Shown here piece by piece: positions 36,604-50,541 of a stretch of DNA of 64,000 bases. Position 1 is the stretch's first letter, and each line of letters opens with the position of its first letter. Source of the stretch: Straminergon stramineum (taxonomy: Eukaryota > Streptophyta > Bryopsida > Hypnales > Calliergonaceae); the NCBI GenBank assembly GCA_963920665.1, contig OY987269.1, forward strand, positions 21,640,501 to 21,704,500. Direction: 5' to 3'. The translations under genes were made by a program, and so were the position numbers. The notes under the pieces were generated by a model. That model was not told the origin of the DNA, ran no database searches, and saw only the letters and a program-made list of their open reading frames with translations.

Positions 36604-39249
36604 TCAAAGAGCAACAGCAGCTTGTACAGATCCCCGATAATATTCCGACACTGTTAATAGCTTTGCCCCGCCATAGTTGTCAATGAGAAAAATGTCCTCA
36701 ATATCAAGCTTGTAGAAGATCCACTTGTGCCCCTTCGGCCAGTCTGCACGTTCAAACCATGTGAGTACTCCCACTCACGCAGGACTAACATTATATTTTA
36801 AAGTTGTTCTACGACTGCTCCCATCATATTGTTCATCTGACAACAAAGAAGATTAAGAATTAATGCTTCAGATTCAATCAATATGCCAGAGAATGGTGTA
36901 CAGCAACATGCTACTTCTACTTGCTCAGAAGGATAAATCTGGGAGTTACTATCAGGGAACTATTGGCGTGATTGATGTTAAAGGCTTCCTTGTTCAAAAA
37001 AAATGAGCTCAAGGTGTAAGAGGATGAGCGTTGCTGAAGGATGTCAGAGGCCTGGATACAATGAATTAGGAGATAGGCCCATGGTGTTAGAAGGTCCTTT
37101 CAAGAATGTTAGTACTTCACAAACACCATCACAATAATCCAGAAAGATTGAAGATTCCGTTTGTTATAGAATAAAAAAAAAGTTTGCTCACTTGGCATCT
37201 CAGGGTGCTTAGAAAACAGAGCATATGCAGCAAAGTCGAGCTCTTGCTTGTCTGTTATCTCCTTCAGCTGGTTTCAAGCAAAAAATGTGTTAGAGAATGT
37301 CTACACCGTTACTTATGAAAGAACTTAGTATGCAAAAAGTGCACTTCTACATGCAATTCAACAAGCTCCGCATTTCTTGTTTTAAGTGACGATTGGTGAA
37401 GTTACAAAGGAAACCCTAATTAAGGAGGAGGATAATAAAACCGTTAGGGACCCTGATCTCTGTTACCAACTCATCTATTCATACACTTGGTTAAACTTAA
37501 TACCAAACGGTGCAAGCATGACTTGGCTAAATGTCTATGGTCATTCATCTTTGAATAGGAGAGGGATTTGCCTATAGTCAGTCATAGTGGTCTACAAGCT
37601 CCCACTTTGAATTGCATAAGAGATTCAGAAATCGTGACACAAATTTGATCTCAACAGATTTGGCTCTCGCACCCAAGGTGATCTCTCCACTGATCTCTCC
37701 ACTGCTCTAGAGTGATCTCCCAAGAACCACTCATAAATGGTTAAACTGACGCAAATAGTATCCTCTACCTATGACAGGTTCTGGTTGATACAACAATATT
37801 CTAGTAGTCGACATACCTTTCCAGAAAGAGTGAGACGAGCACAAGTTGGATTCTCCGTATCAACGCTGCCACAGCTGCCCAAAGATGCCTCACTTAGCGT
37901 CAAAGAGCAACGAGGATCCGAGTCGATATCAATGGGAGTCGGGTCCATCTTCGACAGGTAAAAGAAAGGAGTTCCTCCCGAACTGCCTACTGGGCCATCA
38001 CTGAATGAGGCTATGTTTCTGCAATTCAAAACCACCAATTTCATGTGCCCTTCAGAACGTTCCCCAAAAGAGCTGCAAGCACCTTGGGTGCAACTGCTCA
38101 TTCAAAAACGAATCAGCGTATCCAAAATGCTCCAACATCTTTCCCTGCTACTCAGCCAACCTTGTAGACAAATGTAGTTAATGAGTGGTAGCTACAGTGA
38201 AAAGGGTGGGCGATCAATATTACTCGTGAATCTTATGTTCGCAGTCTCTTAATAGCAAAAACCTTCAAATAATCATGTGCTCTGTGAAGATGAAACCGTA
38301 CAATACATACCAGCATGGAACAACCTATGAAGGAATTCCAATTACCAGAAGACATCAAAGCCAAGGCAAGAACCATCCCACAACAGGTAATGAGTCGAAC
38401 TTACCCCCACGGCGTGCCTCGTAAATGCACGGAGATAGTGCTGCAAGCATCCAAAACACGACACACCACGTCGTTAACAACCGCAGGCACATGAATCGGC
38501 TGCTCATCCTCCTCTGCTCTTTAGGGTTTTCCAGAATTAGCCTCTATGTGCCCAAATGGCCAAGCCTGGCCACTTCCATATCCATGGAAGTTGAAATAAA
38601 TCATTCAGGAAGCTCCATGGAACGTAAAAAAATGTATCAGCAGAAAGAATATATCATGTTCTACCTCTTTAAACAATAAAAACATGCTTTGCTATACTCT
38701 GCTACTCTCTCCATCCTCAATAAGATTCAATTCTTACGAGAAACACAGAATTTAAGAAATCTTGTATAAATTATGCCCGTCTACACAGACACAATCTATT
38801 CTAGAGTAATTCTTCTGTTCGTTCAATACCCTCTCTCGCAGTCAATACATATATTAGATCACTGTCATCACATTATATGGGACGAAGCGAGTATTAACTT
38901 CCAGAATGAACCTTCTAATTTCAAGTTTAAGCACGACAACGATCGCGCACTAAACGCCCCTACAGAAACCCAAAATGAGAAATCTCTCAACTAACACACG
39001 CTCCACGGGAAAGAAAAACTCATCAATTTCCGTCCATGTCGGCGAATCCACCGTAACTCTGAATTCAAAACAAGAATTCACGAGAGTGTAATCAAACCTG
39101 AGAACGCCCCAATCATTCTGGGAGACAAGCCACCGGGCCATGGCCGGTGAATCGGAAGGGCTTGGCCTAAGACTGGAAGCAACGGCTTTAGATGCACAAG
39201 TCGCCAGTAACATCACCACCATGGTCGCCAACACTTCCGCCATCGCCAT
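36604..39249 (-). CDS. CREG family secreted/endolysosomal protein, five exons
   Basis: Exons on the minus strand in coding order: 39098-39249, 38405-38440, 37817-38018, 37192-37267, 36604-36743. All introns have GT and AG ends, and the phases give one frame of 201 residues ending in TGA. The start MAMAEVLATMVVMLLATCAS is a typical signal peptide. The rest is the CREG beta-barrel, an FMN-binding split-barrel-like fold: ARWLVSQNDWGVL, STISVHLRGTPWG, NIASFSDGPVG, GTPFFYLSKMDPT, NPTCARLTLSGK, FSKHPEMPNWPKGHKW and IFLIDNYGGAKLLT. The 36-base exon 2 supplies the STIS...G block; without it the domain lacks a strand. Animal CREG1 is a secreted or lysosomal glycoprotein; the plant function is not settled. 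The intron between exons 3 and 4 holds a dispersed repeat (37455-37772). Confidence 0.93.
37455..37772. repeat. Dispersed intronic repeat, copy in the CREG gene
   Basis: It aligns in the same orientation with 59031-59325. Shared blocks include TCATCTATTCATA, CACTTGGTT (ATACTTGGTT in the other copy), TTGAATTGCATAAGA, CACCCAA and ATAGTATCCTCT. It lies in an intron of a minus-strand gene, as does the other copy. Its class is unknown. Confidence 0.7.
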
Positions 39250-39478
39250 CGCCAATTCTGAATTGCGTTCTGCACCAAAATCCGAATTGCGATCAGCCCA
39301 GAAAACTAAAATGCACGATAATTTGTCATACGAGCAAGTGCAAGTGTATGAGAATTGAAGGGAGCGCAGGTTCTGTGTCCCAATATGGGCTCGGAATGAG
39401 CCCGCAAGCTTCTGTACGAACTTGCTTTTATATTCTGTGTTTAAATAGTCAGAATTCAAGGTGTCAGACATCGAGCAC

Positions 39479-39550
39479 ATCAGAGTGGCGCAGCGGAAGC
39501 GTGGTGGGCCCATAACCCACAGGTCCGAGGATCGAAACCTCGCTCTGATA
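39479..39550 (+). tRNA. Initiator tRNA-Met (CAT)
   Basis: The gene is 72 bases and folds fully. The acceptor stem ATCAGAG/CTCTGAT is perfect, with the A1:T72 pair typical of eukaryotic initiators. The D arm is GCGC/GCGT. The anticodon stem GTGGG/CCCAC carries the three G:C pairs of initiators, and the anticodon CAT is at 39511-39513. The T arm is CGAGG/CCTCG with loop ATCGAAA, which has A instead of T in the TTC motif, an initiator hallmark. There is no intron. A T5 run at 39575-39579 is the likely Pol III terminator. It sits 230 bases upstream of the CREG gene, transcribed divergently. Confidence 0.97.
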
Positions 39551-39574
39551 GAACAGAGACATGAGCTTCCTTCC

Positions 39575-39579
39575 TTTTT
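39575..39579 (+). terminator. RNA polymerase III T-tract terminator of the tRNA gene
   Basis: Five T residues lie 25 bases after the mature tRNA end, the first such run downstream. Confidence 0.7.
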
Positions 39580-41321
<1,742 letters not shown>

Positions 41322-41701
41322 ATCATCACAGATGTTGTAATATTGACATTAAATGCCTTTCAATACTCAAAAACTACAAAGACATACAATTAGTTTCTTT
41401 GTTTATTAAAGCAAAATCATCACAAATGTGTTAATATTAACACTAAATGCCTTGAAATACTCAAAAACTATAAAGACATACACTCCGTCTTTTTGTATAT
41501 ATATTGAATCACACTCATCACAGATGTTGTAATATTAACACTAAATGCCTTGAAATACTCAAAAACCACAAAGACATACAATCAATCTCTTTGTTTATTG
41601 AAGCACAATCATCACAGATGTTGCAGTATTAACATTACATGCCTTGAAATACTCAAAAACTACAGAGACATACAATCACTCTCTCTGTATATTGAAGCAC
41701 A
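41322..41701. repeat. Four-unit minisatellite, period 91-99 bases
   Basis: Units start at about 41322, 41416, 41514 and 41608. Each runs from ATCATCACARATGT through TTAACACTAAATGCCTTG, AAATACTCAAAAAC and AAGACATACA to TATTGAAGCA. The array ends 44 bases from the stop codon of the minus-strand gene at 41745, on its 3' side, so it may lie in that gene's 3' UTR. Confidence 0.92.
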
Positions 41702-41744
41702 AGGAGTTAAAAGTCTAACTCCAAGTGAATTGAACTCTAACCAA

Positions 41745-42512
41745 TTAGTTCTCACCATCAATCGAATCCAGTGAACAAGTACAATCACATGGTAAACCAT
41801 CACAACTGCAAGAACAGTGTGGAACATTGCTACTAGAAGGAGGAGGTTCAATTGAAGTTGTAGGCGATGTTGTTGGTGTCGAAGTTGATGAAGTTGGAGT
41901 TCCAATTGGAGGAGATGCATTTGAAGGCAGTGGAGAAGTCATTGGAGGCTCAAGCACCGGAGGACTCTGAGTACCAACATCTAAATCTGGAGCTAAAGAA
42001 GGAGTACTAGTAGGCAGAGGAGCATTTGCTAATGGTGTAGGACTACTAGGAGGAGGCAAGATGATAGAAGTGGAAGAATTTGAGGAGTTTGTAGAGTTGG
42101 AAGAAGCTGAGGAACTGGAAGAATTTGAAGAAGAATTGGAGGTCGTTGAGTTGGAGGAATTACCGTTGGAGATGGTGGAGTTGGAGGAATTGGTGGAGGC
42201 AGAAGAATCGGTGGAACTACTATTAGAGTTGGAGGAGCTTGTCGAAGTTGTAGAATTAACTACAACAGGAGGAGACTTTGGTGGGACTTCCAAAGGGGGA
42301 GAAGCAGTTGGAGGAGGAGTTGCATCACTAGTTGTTGTTGCAGTCGAGGTTGTCATAGCATCCGGTGTGACACTTGGTGAAGGAGAACTTGGAGTAGGAG
42401 GAGAAGGTGTAGAAGGTGGTTTGTCTTCAATGCATAGATTTGCATTAGAAATTTTGATTTTCATGGAGAAGAGAAGCAAAAAAGTGAGAATCATAAACTT
42501 CATTGTCGCCAT
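41745..42512 (-). CDS. Secreted Ser/Thr/Pro/Asn-rich protein with Cys-rich tail, function unknown
   Basis: This is a single intronless frame of about 255 codons ending at TAA (41745-41747). The ATG at 42510-42512 (MATMKFMILTFLLLF) is chosen for its CACCATGG context; another in-frame ATG lies five codons upstream at 42525-42527. The N-terminus is a clear signal peptide cleaved near SNA. The body is low-complexity: Pro-rich stretches (PPSTPSPPTPSSPSPS) flank a central block of Ser/Asn/Thr runs. The last 20 residues before DSIDGEN hold six Cys (HCSCSCDGLPCDCTC). Such bodies resemble cell-wall hydroxyproline-rich glycoproteins, but no named family is recognised and no GPI-type hydrophobic tail is present. 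An AT-rich TATA-like stretch lies about 70-85 bases upstream of the start (42580-42600). Confidence 0.65.
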   Translation of the reverse strand: MATMKFMILTFLLLFSMKIKISNANLCIEDKPPSTPSPPTPSSPSPSVTPDAMTTSTATTTSDATPPPTASPPLEVPPKSPPVVVNSTTSTSSSNSNSSSTDSSASTNSSNSTISNGNSSNSTTSNSSSNSSSSSASSNSTNSSNSSTSIILPPPSSPTPLANAPLPTSTPSLAPDLDVGTQSPPVLEPPMTSPLPSNASPPIGTPTSSTSTPTTSPTTSIEPPPSSSNVPHCSCSCDGLPCDCTCSLDSIDGEN

Positions 42513-42655
42513 GGTGCTATTCAACATAAACAAAAGAATCTAGAAAGGGAAAAAAAATCCAAATGAAAAAAATCCAAGTGAAAATGATATAATATAATAA
42601 ACATCTTAATTTATTGTCATATTGTTGTCTTATTTGGGAGATATCTAATTAGTGA

Positions 42656-42805
42656 AGTTCACTAATGTTAACAAGTAATTCAATTCAACTTATGTCAACT
42701 TAAAGTTTAAGTTAACTAATATCAACAAGTAATTCAAGTGATGTCAATTTCTAGTCTAAGTTAACTAATGTCTACAAGTAACTCAATTTAGGTGATGTCA
42801 ACTAA
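42656..42805. repeat. Short tandem repeat, three units of about 50 bases
   Basis: Each unit carries GTTMACTAATRTYWACAAGTA followed by a TTATGTCAA or GATGTCAA block (written with ambiguity codes). Units start near 42656, 42709 and 42758. Confidence 0.7.
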
Positions 42806-43117
42806 TGAATCAATTTAAGTATTTAAAATTTTTTAAAAGTAACCTTTTTCTAATTATGAACTAATTTTCATTTTTAGTTGTCACAAATCCATCAATGTAA
42901 CTTACTTAGTTATACAAAATCTTTTTTGATGTTGTGAGTGCAAGTCTTTTTATAGTTTGTGTAAAGCGACCTTCATTTTAGCTAATTGTGTAACATTTCC
43001 TATATAGTATTGTGTGGCAATAATTTTGAGACTTGTAATGCCACATATAAATGTTTTTTTAGTTGATTTGAATTTTGTCAAAAAAAATTAAATTATAAAT
43101 TATAAAATAAATAAATA

Positions 43118-43119
<2 letters not shown>

Positions 43120-43188
<69 letters not shown>
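43120..43188. repeat. (TA)n microsatellite
   Basis: An uninterrupted TA run of about 68 bases follows an A-rich stretch. Confidence 0.97.
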
Positions 43189-43190
<2 letters not shown>

Positions 43191-43290
43191 ATAAGGTTTT
43201 ATAGTTTTAAACTAGATTTAATTTTTATTTGGGTTTTTCTTTTTTTCTTTTTTTTCTGTAAGAGAAATGACAATAAGGTCATTTTCACTC

Positions 43291-44238
43291 TTAACCCCTA
43301 AAGGTATTTGACTATGTTTTCACCAAAAATGCTCCAAAACTGTCAAGTACAAGTACCAAATTTTAGAAAAAATACATTTTTGGACAAATGAAACCATAGG
43401 ATCTTGTAGTACCCTGGTTTGGGAAGATGCGGAAAAAATTTCAGAAATTTCCACCGTTTGGATTGCAAGATATTAGCATTTGAAGTGACAAAAAGCCATT
43501 TTTTGGCCCTGCGAAAATCCGGGCAGATGCACTTCACAAGGTCAGATCATTATGAAGAAATGTCCAAAATGGTTGTAACTCTTTGGATTCATTCTCCAAG
43601 TCATGTTGGCTACATGCTTGAAAAATTTAAGATCATTTGGAATTGTACAATATATAGGAAACAAATAGTAAGTTGAAAGAAGTAGAGAATGATTCAAAAT
43701 ACTAAATTGTTAATAATTTATTTATGGAATTGAAAAATGCCAATCCCAATGGTTAAATTGTTGTAATAAATAATCTATACCTCACCTTTTTATTTTTTTC
43801 CAAAAATATGAAAAATTGAGTTAAATAAAGGTCTTCAAAGTTTATTTTAGAGTAGAGATTCCATTACTACCCACAAACCACCCACAACTAAAACTCTTCA
43901 TAACTTTCATCTCATAAATCAAAATGGAATGATTCAAAGTTTTCCATGTATATATAAATCAGGAAAATAGATTTCAAAATTTTATTTAAAAAAAAAGTGA
44001 TTTTGAAAGAAGTTTTTTTTGCTGCCCGGGCTGCCCGTCGAGCAATGAGAACAACATATCATACAATAACTTTTTAATCATGTATTCAAAAGTTATGAAA
44101 ATTATTGGGTCTTAAAGCTACTCCTCGGGCACATGTTGTATGAAAATTTCAAATAAAAAAATAAAAAATTCCATTCATAGTGAGTTGCCCAAAATCACTA
44201 TGTTGCCATAAAACACCGTTTGGTCCTTTAGGGGTTAA
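43291..44238 (+). mobile_element. TTAA-ended element, group 2, copy I
   Basis: The ends are TTAACCCCTAAAGGTATTTG and GGTCCTTTAGGGGTTAA; length is 948 bases. It is nearly co-linear with D at 8445-9393 and appears the best-preserved copy. It is non-coding. Confidence 0.9.
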
Positions 44239-45785
44239 TGTCAAAAATCAAAGTTTTACTTTTATTTTTTTATTATTTAAAATTAGGATCAAATTACTTC
44301 AAAGTCCAAGATTTCAGAGGGTTTTTGTTTTTGTTTTTTTACTTTTTTACTTTTAGGTGAAAAAATCTTTGAGTTTTAATATATTCCACCTCACAAGTCA
44401 AACTAGCACAAAACTTAGTTGGTGATCCCCTTCTTTATGGAAGATTTTTCAATGGTATCAATCACACACTTGTAGACCAACAATGGTAGTGATATTAGTG
44501 CCATCACAAATAAAATAAAAAACAAAACGTATAAACAAATGTCAAAAATAATAATATAGATGTTAAAATTGATAATACATTCATAATTATGAAGATAACT
44601 TATGGATACAATATCAAAATTATTTTAATTTAATTTCAATAAATAGAAATTTCATATATTAATAAGTGCAAGGGATGCTTGGACATTTGTAGACAAAAAA
44701 ATTCTTCACTTCAAATATGCTTAAAATTCATTTCGCACCACAAAATAAAAAAAAGTAAGCATGCAATCTAAAAGAAGAATTCAAAAGTACGTTGTTCTAC
44801 AAAATTTCAACAATAGTCAAGAATAAAATTTTAAGATTATAATCATAAAGATGATCAAAATATTATAAATGAGATGTCAAAGAATTGTTGGTCTTTAATT
44901 TCAAAATTCTCTTTGATGGAGGGTTAAAAAAATAGATTTTTTAAATAAATAATGATGTCAATTTATTGCAAATGAAATAAATTACAAAGAATTTGGACTC
45001 ACAAAATAGGAGATAATATCTCCTAAGTGAGAGATTGAAGACCATAGAATAATAACTTTCAAGCTTTGTGAATTGGGTCCAATGAAGGTTTAAGTACAAA
45101 TTTAGGAGTTGCTTTGCTAAATGAAAATCTTTGATTGTATTTAGATCATGCCAAGCAAAAATAAAAGAATAAATATTGTTTTTCTTTCAAAGCTTAAGAA
45201 GAAATCATCCCTCTTATTTCATCAATTAGGTTTTACCATGATGAAGAAATTGTACATTCTACACATCTACATTTCAACTATCCAATACAATTCTTGTCAA
45301 ATCCAAAGAACCCTCGAGGTTATATTAGTAGGATAATAAGGTAAGGAAATGGATACTCTATTCCAAGTAGACATTTAGGGGTATTGTTATTTGAATGCAT
45401 AAATAATACTTTCAATACCTTGAATTTGTAATATACTTGGATTCAAAAACTCACATATATGAAGAATATATTGGGTATAGTTCTAACATGTTTAAAAGTA
45501 AAAATGTTCAAGATGAAAAATTTTGAATTGAAGAAGAGGAAATAAATTTTTTATAAGCATGATAAGCATTCTTCTACCTTTAGTATTTGGAGATCCATAA
45601 TGCTTTTCATCTTAATTGTCTATTAAAAATAAGGTATTTTTAATGAGATGCTGCATAGCTATTTGCACATAGAAAAAAATCCTTATCAACTTTCATTGAT
45701 TCAAAATGGGGAGTTATTTCCATATCTAGTTGCTTGAGATAGAGAAGCTTGATTAAAAATCACATAGAATTGGAGACAAAAAGAT
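44239..45785. other. AT-rich intergenic DNA
   Basis: No gene, RNA or bounded repeat is recognised. Confidence 0.55.
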
Positions 45786-46847
45786 CCAGGGTCATTGCAA
45801 GAAACACTGATCTATTTTCACGTCACAATTAGAGTGACTCTCTAGTCATCCACTATAACTTTTGAATCTAAAGCCCCATGCCAAAAAAAAATTTCTAGTT
45901 AACTTGTTTGTCATTATATTTCTTATTTTTTAGAAATTTTAAAAAATCATTTTATATTTAAGTGTCCATTTTATTAATGTCATACTTTCAGGTTTAGGGT
46001 TTTTTAATACTATTTACCAATTTAACGTAATGATTTTTGGTTGAAATTTCTGGAGTGTAATTCTATAGTGGGTAGACATGTTCCTACCAAAGGGCATCTC
46101 AAAAAACATCATTTTATGACCTCCATGTTGGTTCAAAGAGGCCTTCTTGCTAGCACACTTGTAAACATTAGAAATGGATTTGACCTCATTTATTTAATCA
46201 AATCTCATTGCCATGAAGTCTTTTCCAATGTCTATATTTTATATTTAAAAAAAAATTAAAATGTCCAAATTGTATTTGCTAGGACATATTCTTGGACATG
46301 GAATTTTGGATTTCTAATGAAGAAAATACATAGTTGGACATTTTTATTTTTATAAAATTGGAAAATAAATTTTAAATAAAATAAAAAATTGTACATTTGT
46401 GAGGACTTCATGGTGATGAGATCTAACCAAAAAAATGAGCTCAAAACCATTTCTAATGTTTACAAGTGCACGTGCAAGAGAGGCCTCTTTGCACAAACGT
46501 GGAGGACATAAAATAATGTTTTTTTAGATGCCCTTTGGTAGGGACATGTTTACCTACTATAAGAATATACCACAGAAATTTCAACCAAAAATCATTAATT
46601 TGAACCAGTATTTTGTATAAAAAAAACCCTAAATCCAAAAGCATGACTACTTCACAAAATTAATTTTTAAATATAAAATGATTTTTAATTTTTTTTAAAT
46701 ACATGGTACAATGAGAATCAAAAATCATAGAAATAGATTTTTTATTTTGAGCATTGGGCTCATAATTCAAAAGTCTCAACATAGGACACAAACCGGTTTT
46801 CCAAAACGCTATGCAAAACAGACAATGTTTCTTGCAACAACCCTCCA
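45786..46847. mobile_element. Foldback element with arms of about 465 bases
   Basis: The left arm (about 45786-46255) and right arm (about 46390-46847) are inverted copies around a loop of about 135 bases. Shared blocks include GATTTTTGGTTGAAATTTCT, CTACCAAAGGGCATCT, AGAGGCC and AACATTAGAAATGG. The outer ends, TTGCAAGAAACACTG and TTGCAAGAAACATTG, resemble the ends of the TTAA element at 18214-20262. The arms translate to similar peptides only because the DNA is repeated. Confidence 0.85.
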
Positions 46848-49800
46848 TTCCTTATTGAGATGCTTTTACACATAGTCAATATTTCACTAAATTTTACAAG
46901 ATATGAAAGAGGGACAAAAGGTATTAACTTCTGAGGTGAATCAAACAAAGTGAAGTAATACTAAAACAAATTAGAAACAATAAATGAAAAGGCTCAAGAA
47001 GTTGTTTTAAATGCATCACTAATTTACTATCAATTTAATACTAGTCCATTGTCAATCTAAAAGACATGCACTTGATTAGAGGCATTTTTAGGTTCTGAAG
47101 AGGGAGTTTTTATGTTGCATGTACTCTAATAGCCTTAGAACTAGGTTTCATTTTTAGTGCACATTGTGCACATAGAGAAGTTACTACTTCAATGATCATT
47201 TTGAAACATATTTACTAATGAATTCTTATAAAATTAAGAATACAAGAATTATCGTAGAAAAACTCTAATGTATATGAAATCTCTACCTTTACTAAAAAAA
47301 TTGAAAAAAAAAACTAATTGCAAAGATTTAGGAATTTGAACCTCTTTCAAAACTATTTCAAGATAACTTTCATCTCAATGTTGAAAGTGAATGAAATCAC
47401 AAATAAAGAGGAAAAATGTGTGTAAGGTAAATTTTTGTACACCTAGCCCTTACATTATTAGATTATTCTTGTATTTATTTTTTGAAAAATCTAAATATAG
47501 ATTCAAAGTGCCATAAACATTGTTTGAAAGTTTTTCACATTTTAATTTGATAAAAAATGATTTAGGAAATAATTTTAGAATTTTGACTTGAAAAATTGTT
47601 TTATTTCTTTTAATTATTAGATGAATGAATTCCTATTGGAGTTTCATCTAGGAATTTTCTCCAATTCCTATGTTTTATAAATCTTTTTCTTCTAATTTAT
47701 ATACTTTTAATCTAAACTTAAGAAAATTATATTCTGTTTCATCCAATGATATTTTTACTCAAGGCTATAACTTTTTACAACATATGAATATTTTTACCAA
47801 AAGCATAGATATCAATATTTTTAAAGAAGAGGATCTCTTTTAACATAGTTGGTAAAAATATTCATCAAGACTAAAAATTTATAGTATTTTAAAACCAATT
47901 AGTATAGGTGACTCTAAATACAATTTTTAGTATAGTTATGATTTTTACTTATTTATCAAAACAAAAGAAGTATTTGATTAATAATATTTTAAGTACAATT
48001 TTCATAAGCATATTATATATTATATTGAAGTAATGACTCCAAATATTTAAATAATAAAAATATTCATTCCATGAAAGAACATGTATTTAATTTAAGATTT
48101 GAATAAATGAAAAAGGTGAAAGATATGAATACACGTATTGTCAATGGAATTTATAATTTAATGATTACATAATCCAAAAAAAAGTGGTCAGTTAATATAA
48201 AATTAAATTCAAAGAATATTTAATAAAAGTTTCCACATGATTATTCCTTCTTTTGAAAGTGTCTCTTTATCTTATTCTAATATATTGGTGTGTTTGTCTC
48301 TTCCTATATGGCATAGATTCCTAAAAAATTCAAGTGTTTTTCATAAGATTTTTTCATTTTATTTTGAAACCTTTCATATATTTGAAATGACAAAGATTTA
48401 TGGATTGCTTAATTGTAACATGCTATGGCAAAACCTACTAGAGGCTCCTAAGATTTTCATGTTGGCAAATAATGGAAAATCATACCTGTGGAAAACATCA
48501 ATATAAATTCAAAATACTAAACATTCTAATTGAATTACAAAGTTGTATGGAACTCTCTTATAAATTTTGATATGTCGAATCAAGACCATGGATATTTCAA
48601 TGAGCAATGGATTATGTTTTTATTAAGTCCATTTTTTCATTTTCCATTTTTCATTGGAATTGTAATGCCGCTTATGATAGGACTTGGTCGTAGTAGTAGA
48701 TCTAATCACTTTGATATAACTCCTTCTTATATGGTTGGATGGATATGTAATACTATAGCAGCTTGTTGTTATTATTATTATGGATGGTTTTAAGGCCTAT
48801 TACAATATCAAACTCTTGAAGTGGCAATGAAAATATAAGGATAACAATCATGAAGAAATTGATTGTTGTAATAATAAAACATATACTTTGATTTTTGAAG
48901 AAAATAGGTTAATCTATAAAATGTGGAATTTAGGCTAAATTTGAATGATGTATAAATTATAATTTTTTTTTTGAGAAATAAAAATAATAATTTTGAAATA
49001 AAAATTAGAAAAACATCATTTCTATACCGTAATAATTTCAAAATATTTAAATAAAAAGATCCATGCCTTATAATGTTGCTACTCAGTCTTAGAACTATAT
49101 GAAACATATCTTTATATTTTAGTTTAGATCTAATTAATGAAACTATGTAATTTATCTTAGCAATGAAAAATTAAGATTGATCTTATATTTTTCATTTTTT
49201 TGGTTGAAAATACCATTATTTTGAATTAGTACAAGTGAAAAACAATTTGTTAACAAACATACCAAAGATTTGAATATTACAAATGGTGTTTAGATTTTAC
49301 ATTCAAAGTTTCTATTTATTTCTATTAAGTGATAGTTTATTGTTAAAGCATGAAACATTCTTTCAATCCTTCACTTTTATAAAGTCTCAAGGATTTCTTG
49401 TACCAATTTCAAATTTATTATTCAAAAATATTTTATACTCCGTATAAACTAAATGCTTGTTGAACCACTAGTACATTGAAGACAATTGTATATTCAATAT
49501 TATTGATAGTATTAATCTTTATATCTATCATGTTTTTTCTCTATATAATATGATATGTTAATTTAAGTCATTATATTACTATGAATTAAAAGAAAAATAT
49601 ATATCAAAATAATTTTTATTGAAGAAAGAATTGAAATTGAAAAGAAATTTTATGCAATTAATTATTATTTCAAAATCCAATTGTGCCTACATATTCTTGA
49701 TTTTCTGCAAATTAAATTAAATTTTATATTTATTATTGAATATTTTTGAATTTTGCTAAACATAGATGCCTATGTTATCATCCAATGACTAAGTCAAAGT

Positions 49801-50210
49801 ATATTTGTAACAATTGGAAATGTTTTAATTTAAAATTCAGAAAATCTATTTTTTTAATAATCATAAAAATTTCAATAACAATGCAAATATTTAAGTCTGG
49901 AGCATAGATATTTTTTAAATAAAAAAATAGTCTACAATAAAAAAAACTTTTAATGTAATTTTTGGAATAAAAAATTATTATTTATAAATAAAGGGAAAAA
50001 TAGAATTTTGATTAAACTTTTCTTCCTAGAAATCATTGTAAGAATTTTCATAATAGTGATCATTGATTAAGGTCATATTGACTAGAATTTGTTTTCTTTT
50101 TGACATTCAATATAATGAAATATCATAATGGAAACTTAATTGTATAGAATTTCAAAATTGTAACTAATTTTATTGTATTAAATTGATAGTGAAAAAATGA
50201 TTGTAGTACG
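46848..50210. other. AT-rich gene-poor stretch
   Basis: Two short hydrophobic frames (48237-48506 and 48530-48793) match no family and lack coding signals. Nothing else is recognised. Confidence 0.5.
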
Positions 50211-50236
50211 TACTCCCTTTGTCCCAAATAATCTTC
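50211..50236. mobile_element. Stowaway-like (Tc1/mariner) MITE end, unpaired
   Basis: TA followed by CTCCCTTTGTCCCAAATA resembles the plant Stowaway terminal consensus CTCCCTCYGTCCCA. No matching inverse end was found downstream, so only one terminus is supported. Confidence 0.45.
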
Positions 50237-50541
50237 CGGTTCCCTAAAACAATTTTGTTCCAAAATGATCTTTTTTTGGTGCAAAAATGAGGAAGAGATT
50301 CTACATTTTATAGAAGGTTTTAATTGAAAATTTTTATAATCTTTTATTCAATGGTCCAACAATATTCTTGATGTTTTATTTTTAGTAGTACAATGGATAT
50401 TCATGCAATTCAAGAGAAAGTTTACCAGAGGCACTTGAACAAAATGAAATACACTAATAATTAATTCATTTCTATCAAAGTAAGTAAAAAAAAGAAAATT
50501 TCCTTCTTGTCTCCCTTAAATTTTGGTAGACTATAAAAAGT

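Noticed and set aside
42061..42543. Glu/Val-rich 160-codon frame on the plus strand
   Set aside because: It is the antisense of the secreted Ser/Thr/Pro-rich protein; the minus strand has a proper signal peptide and Cys tail.
46041..46644. A shared peptide on opposite strands (HVPTKGHLKKH) suggesting duplicated genes
   Set aside because: It is explained by the two arms of the foldback element; neither frame has other coding evidence.
48237..48793. Two hydrophobic frames that could be a membrane protein
   Set aside because: Frames are short and AT-driven, with no family likeness, splice signals or conserved motifs.
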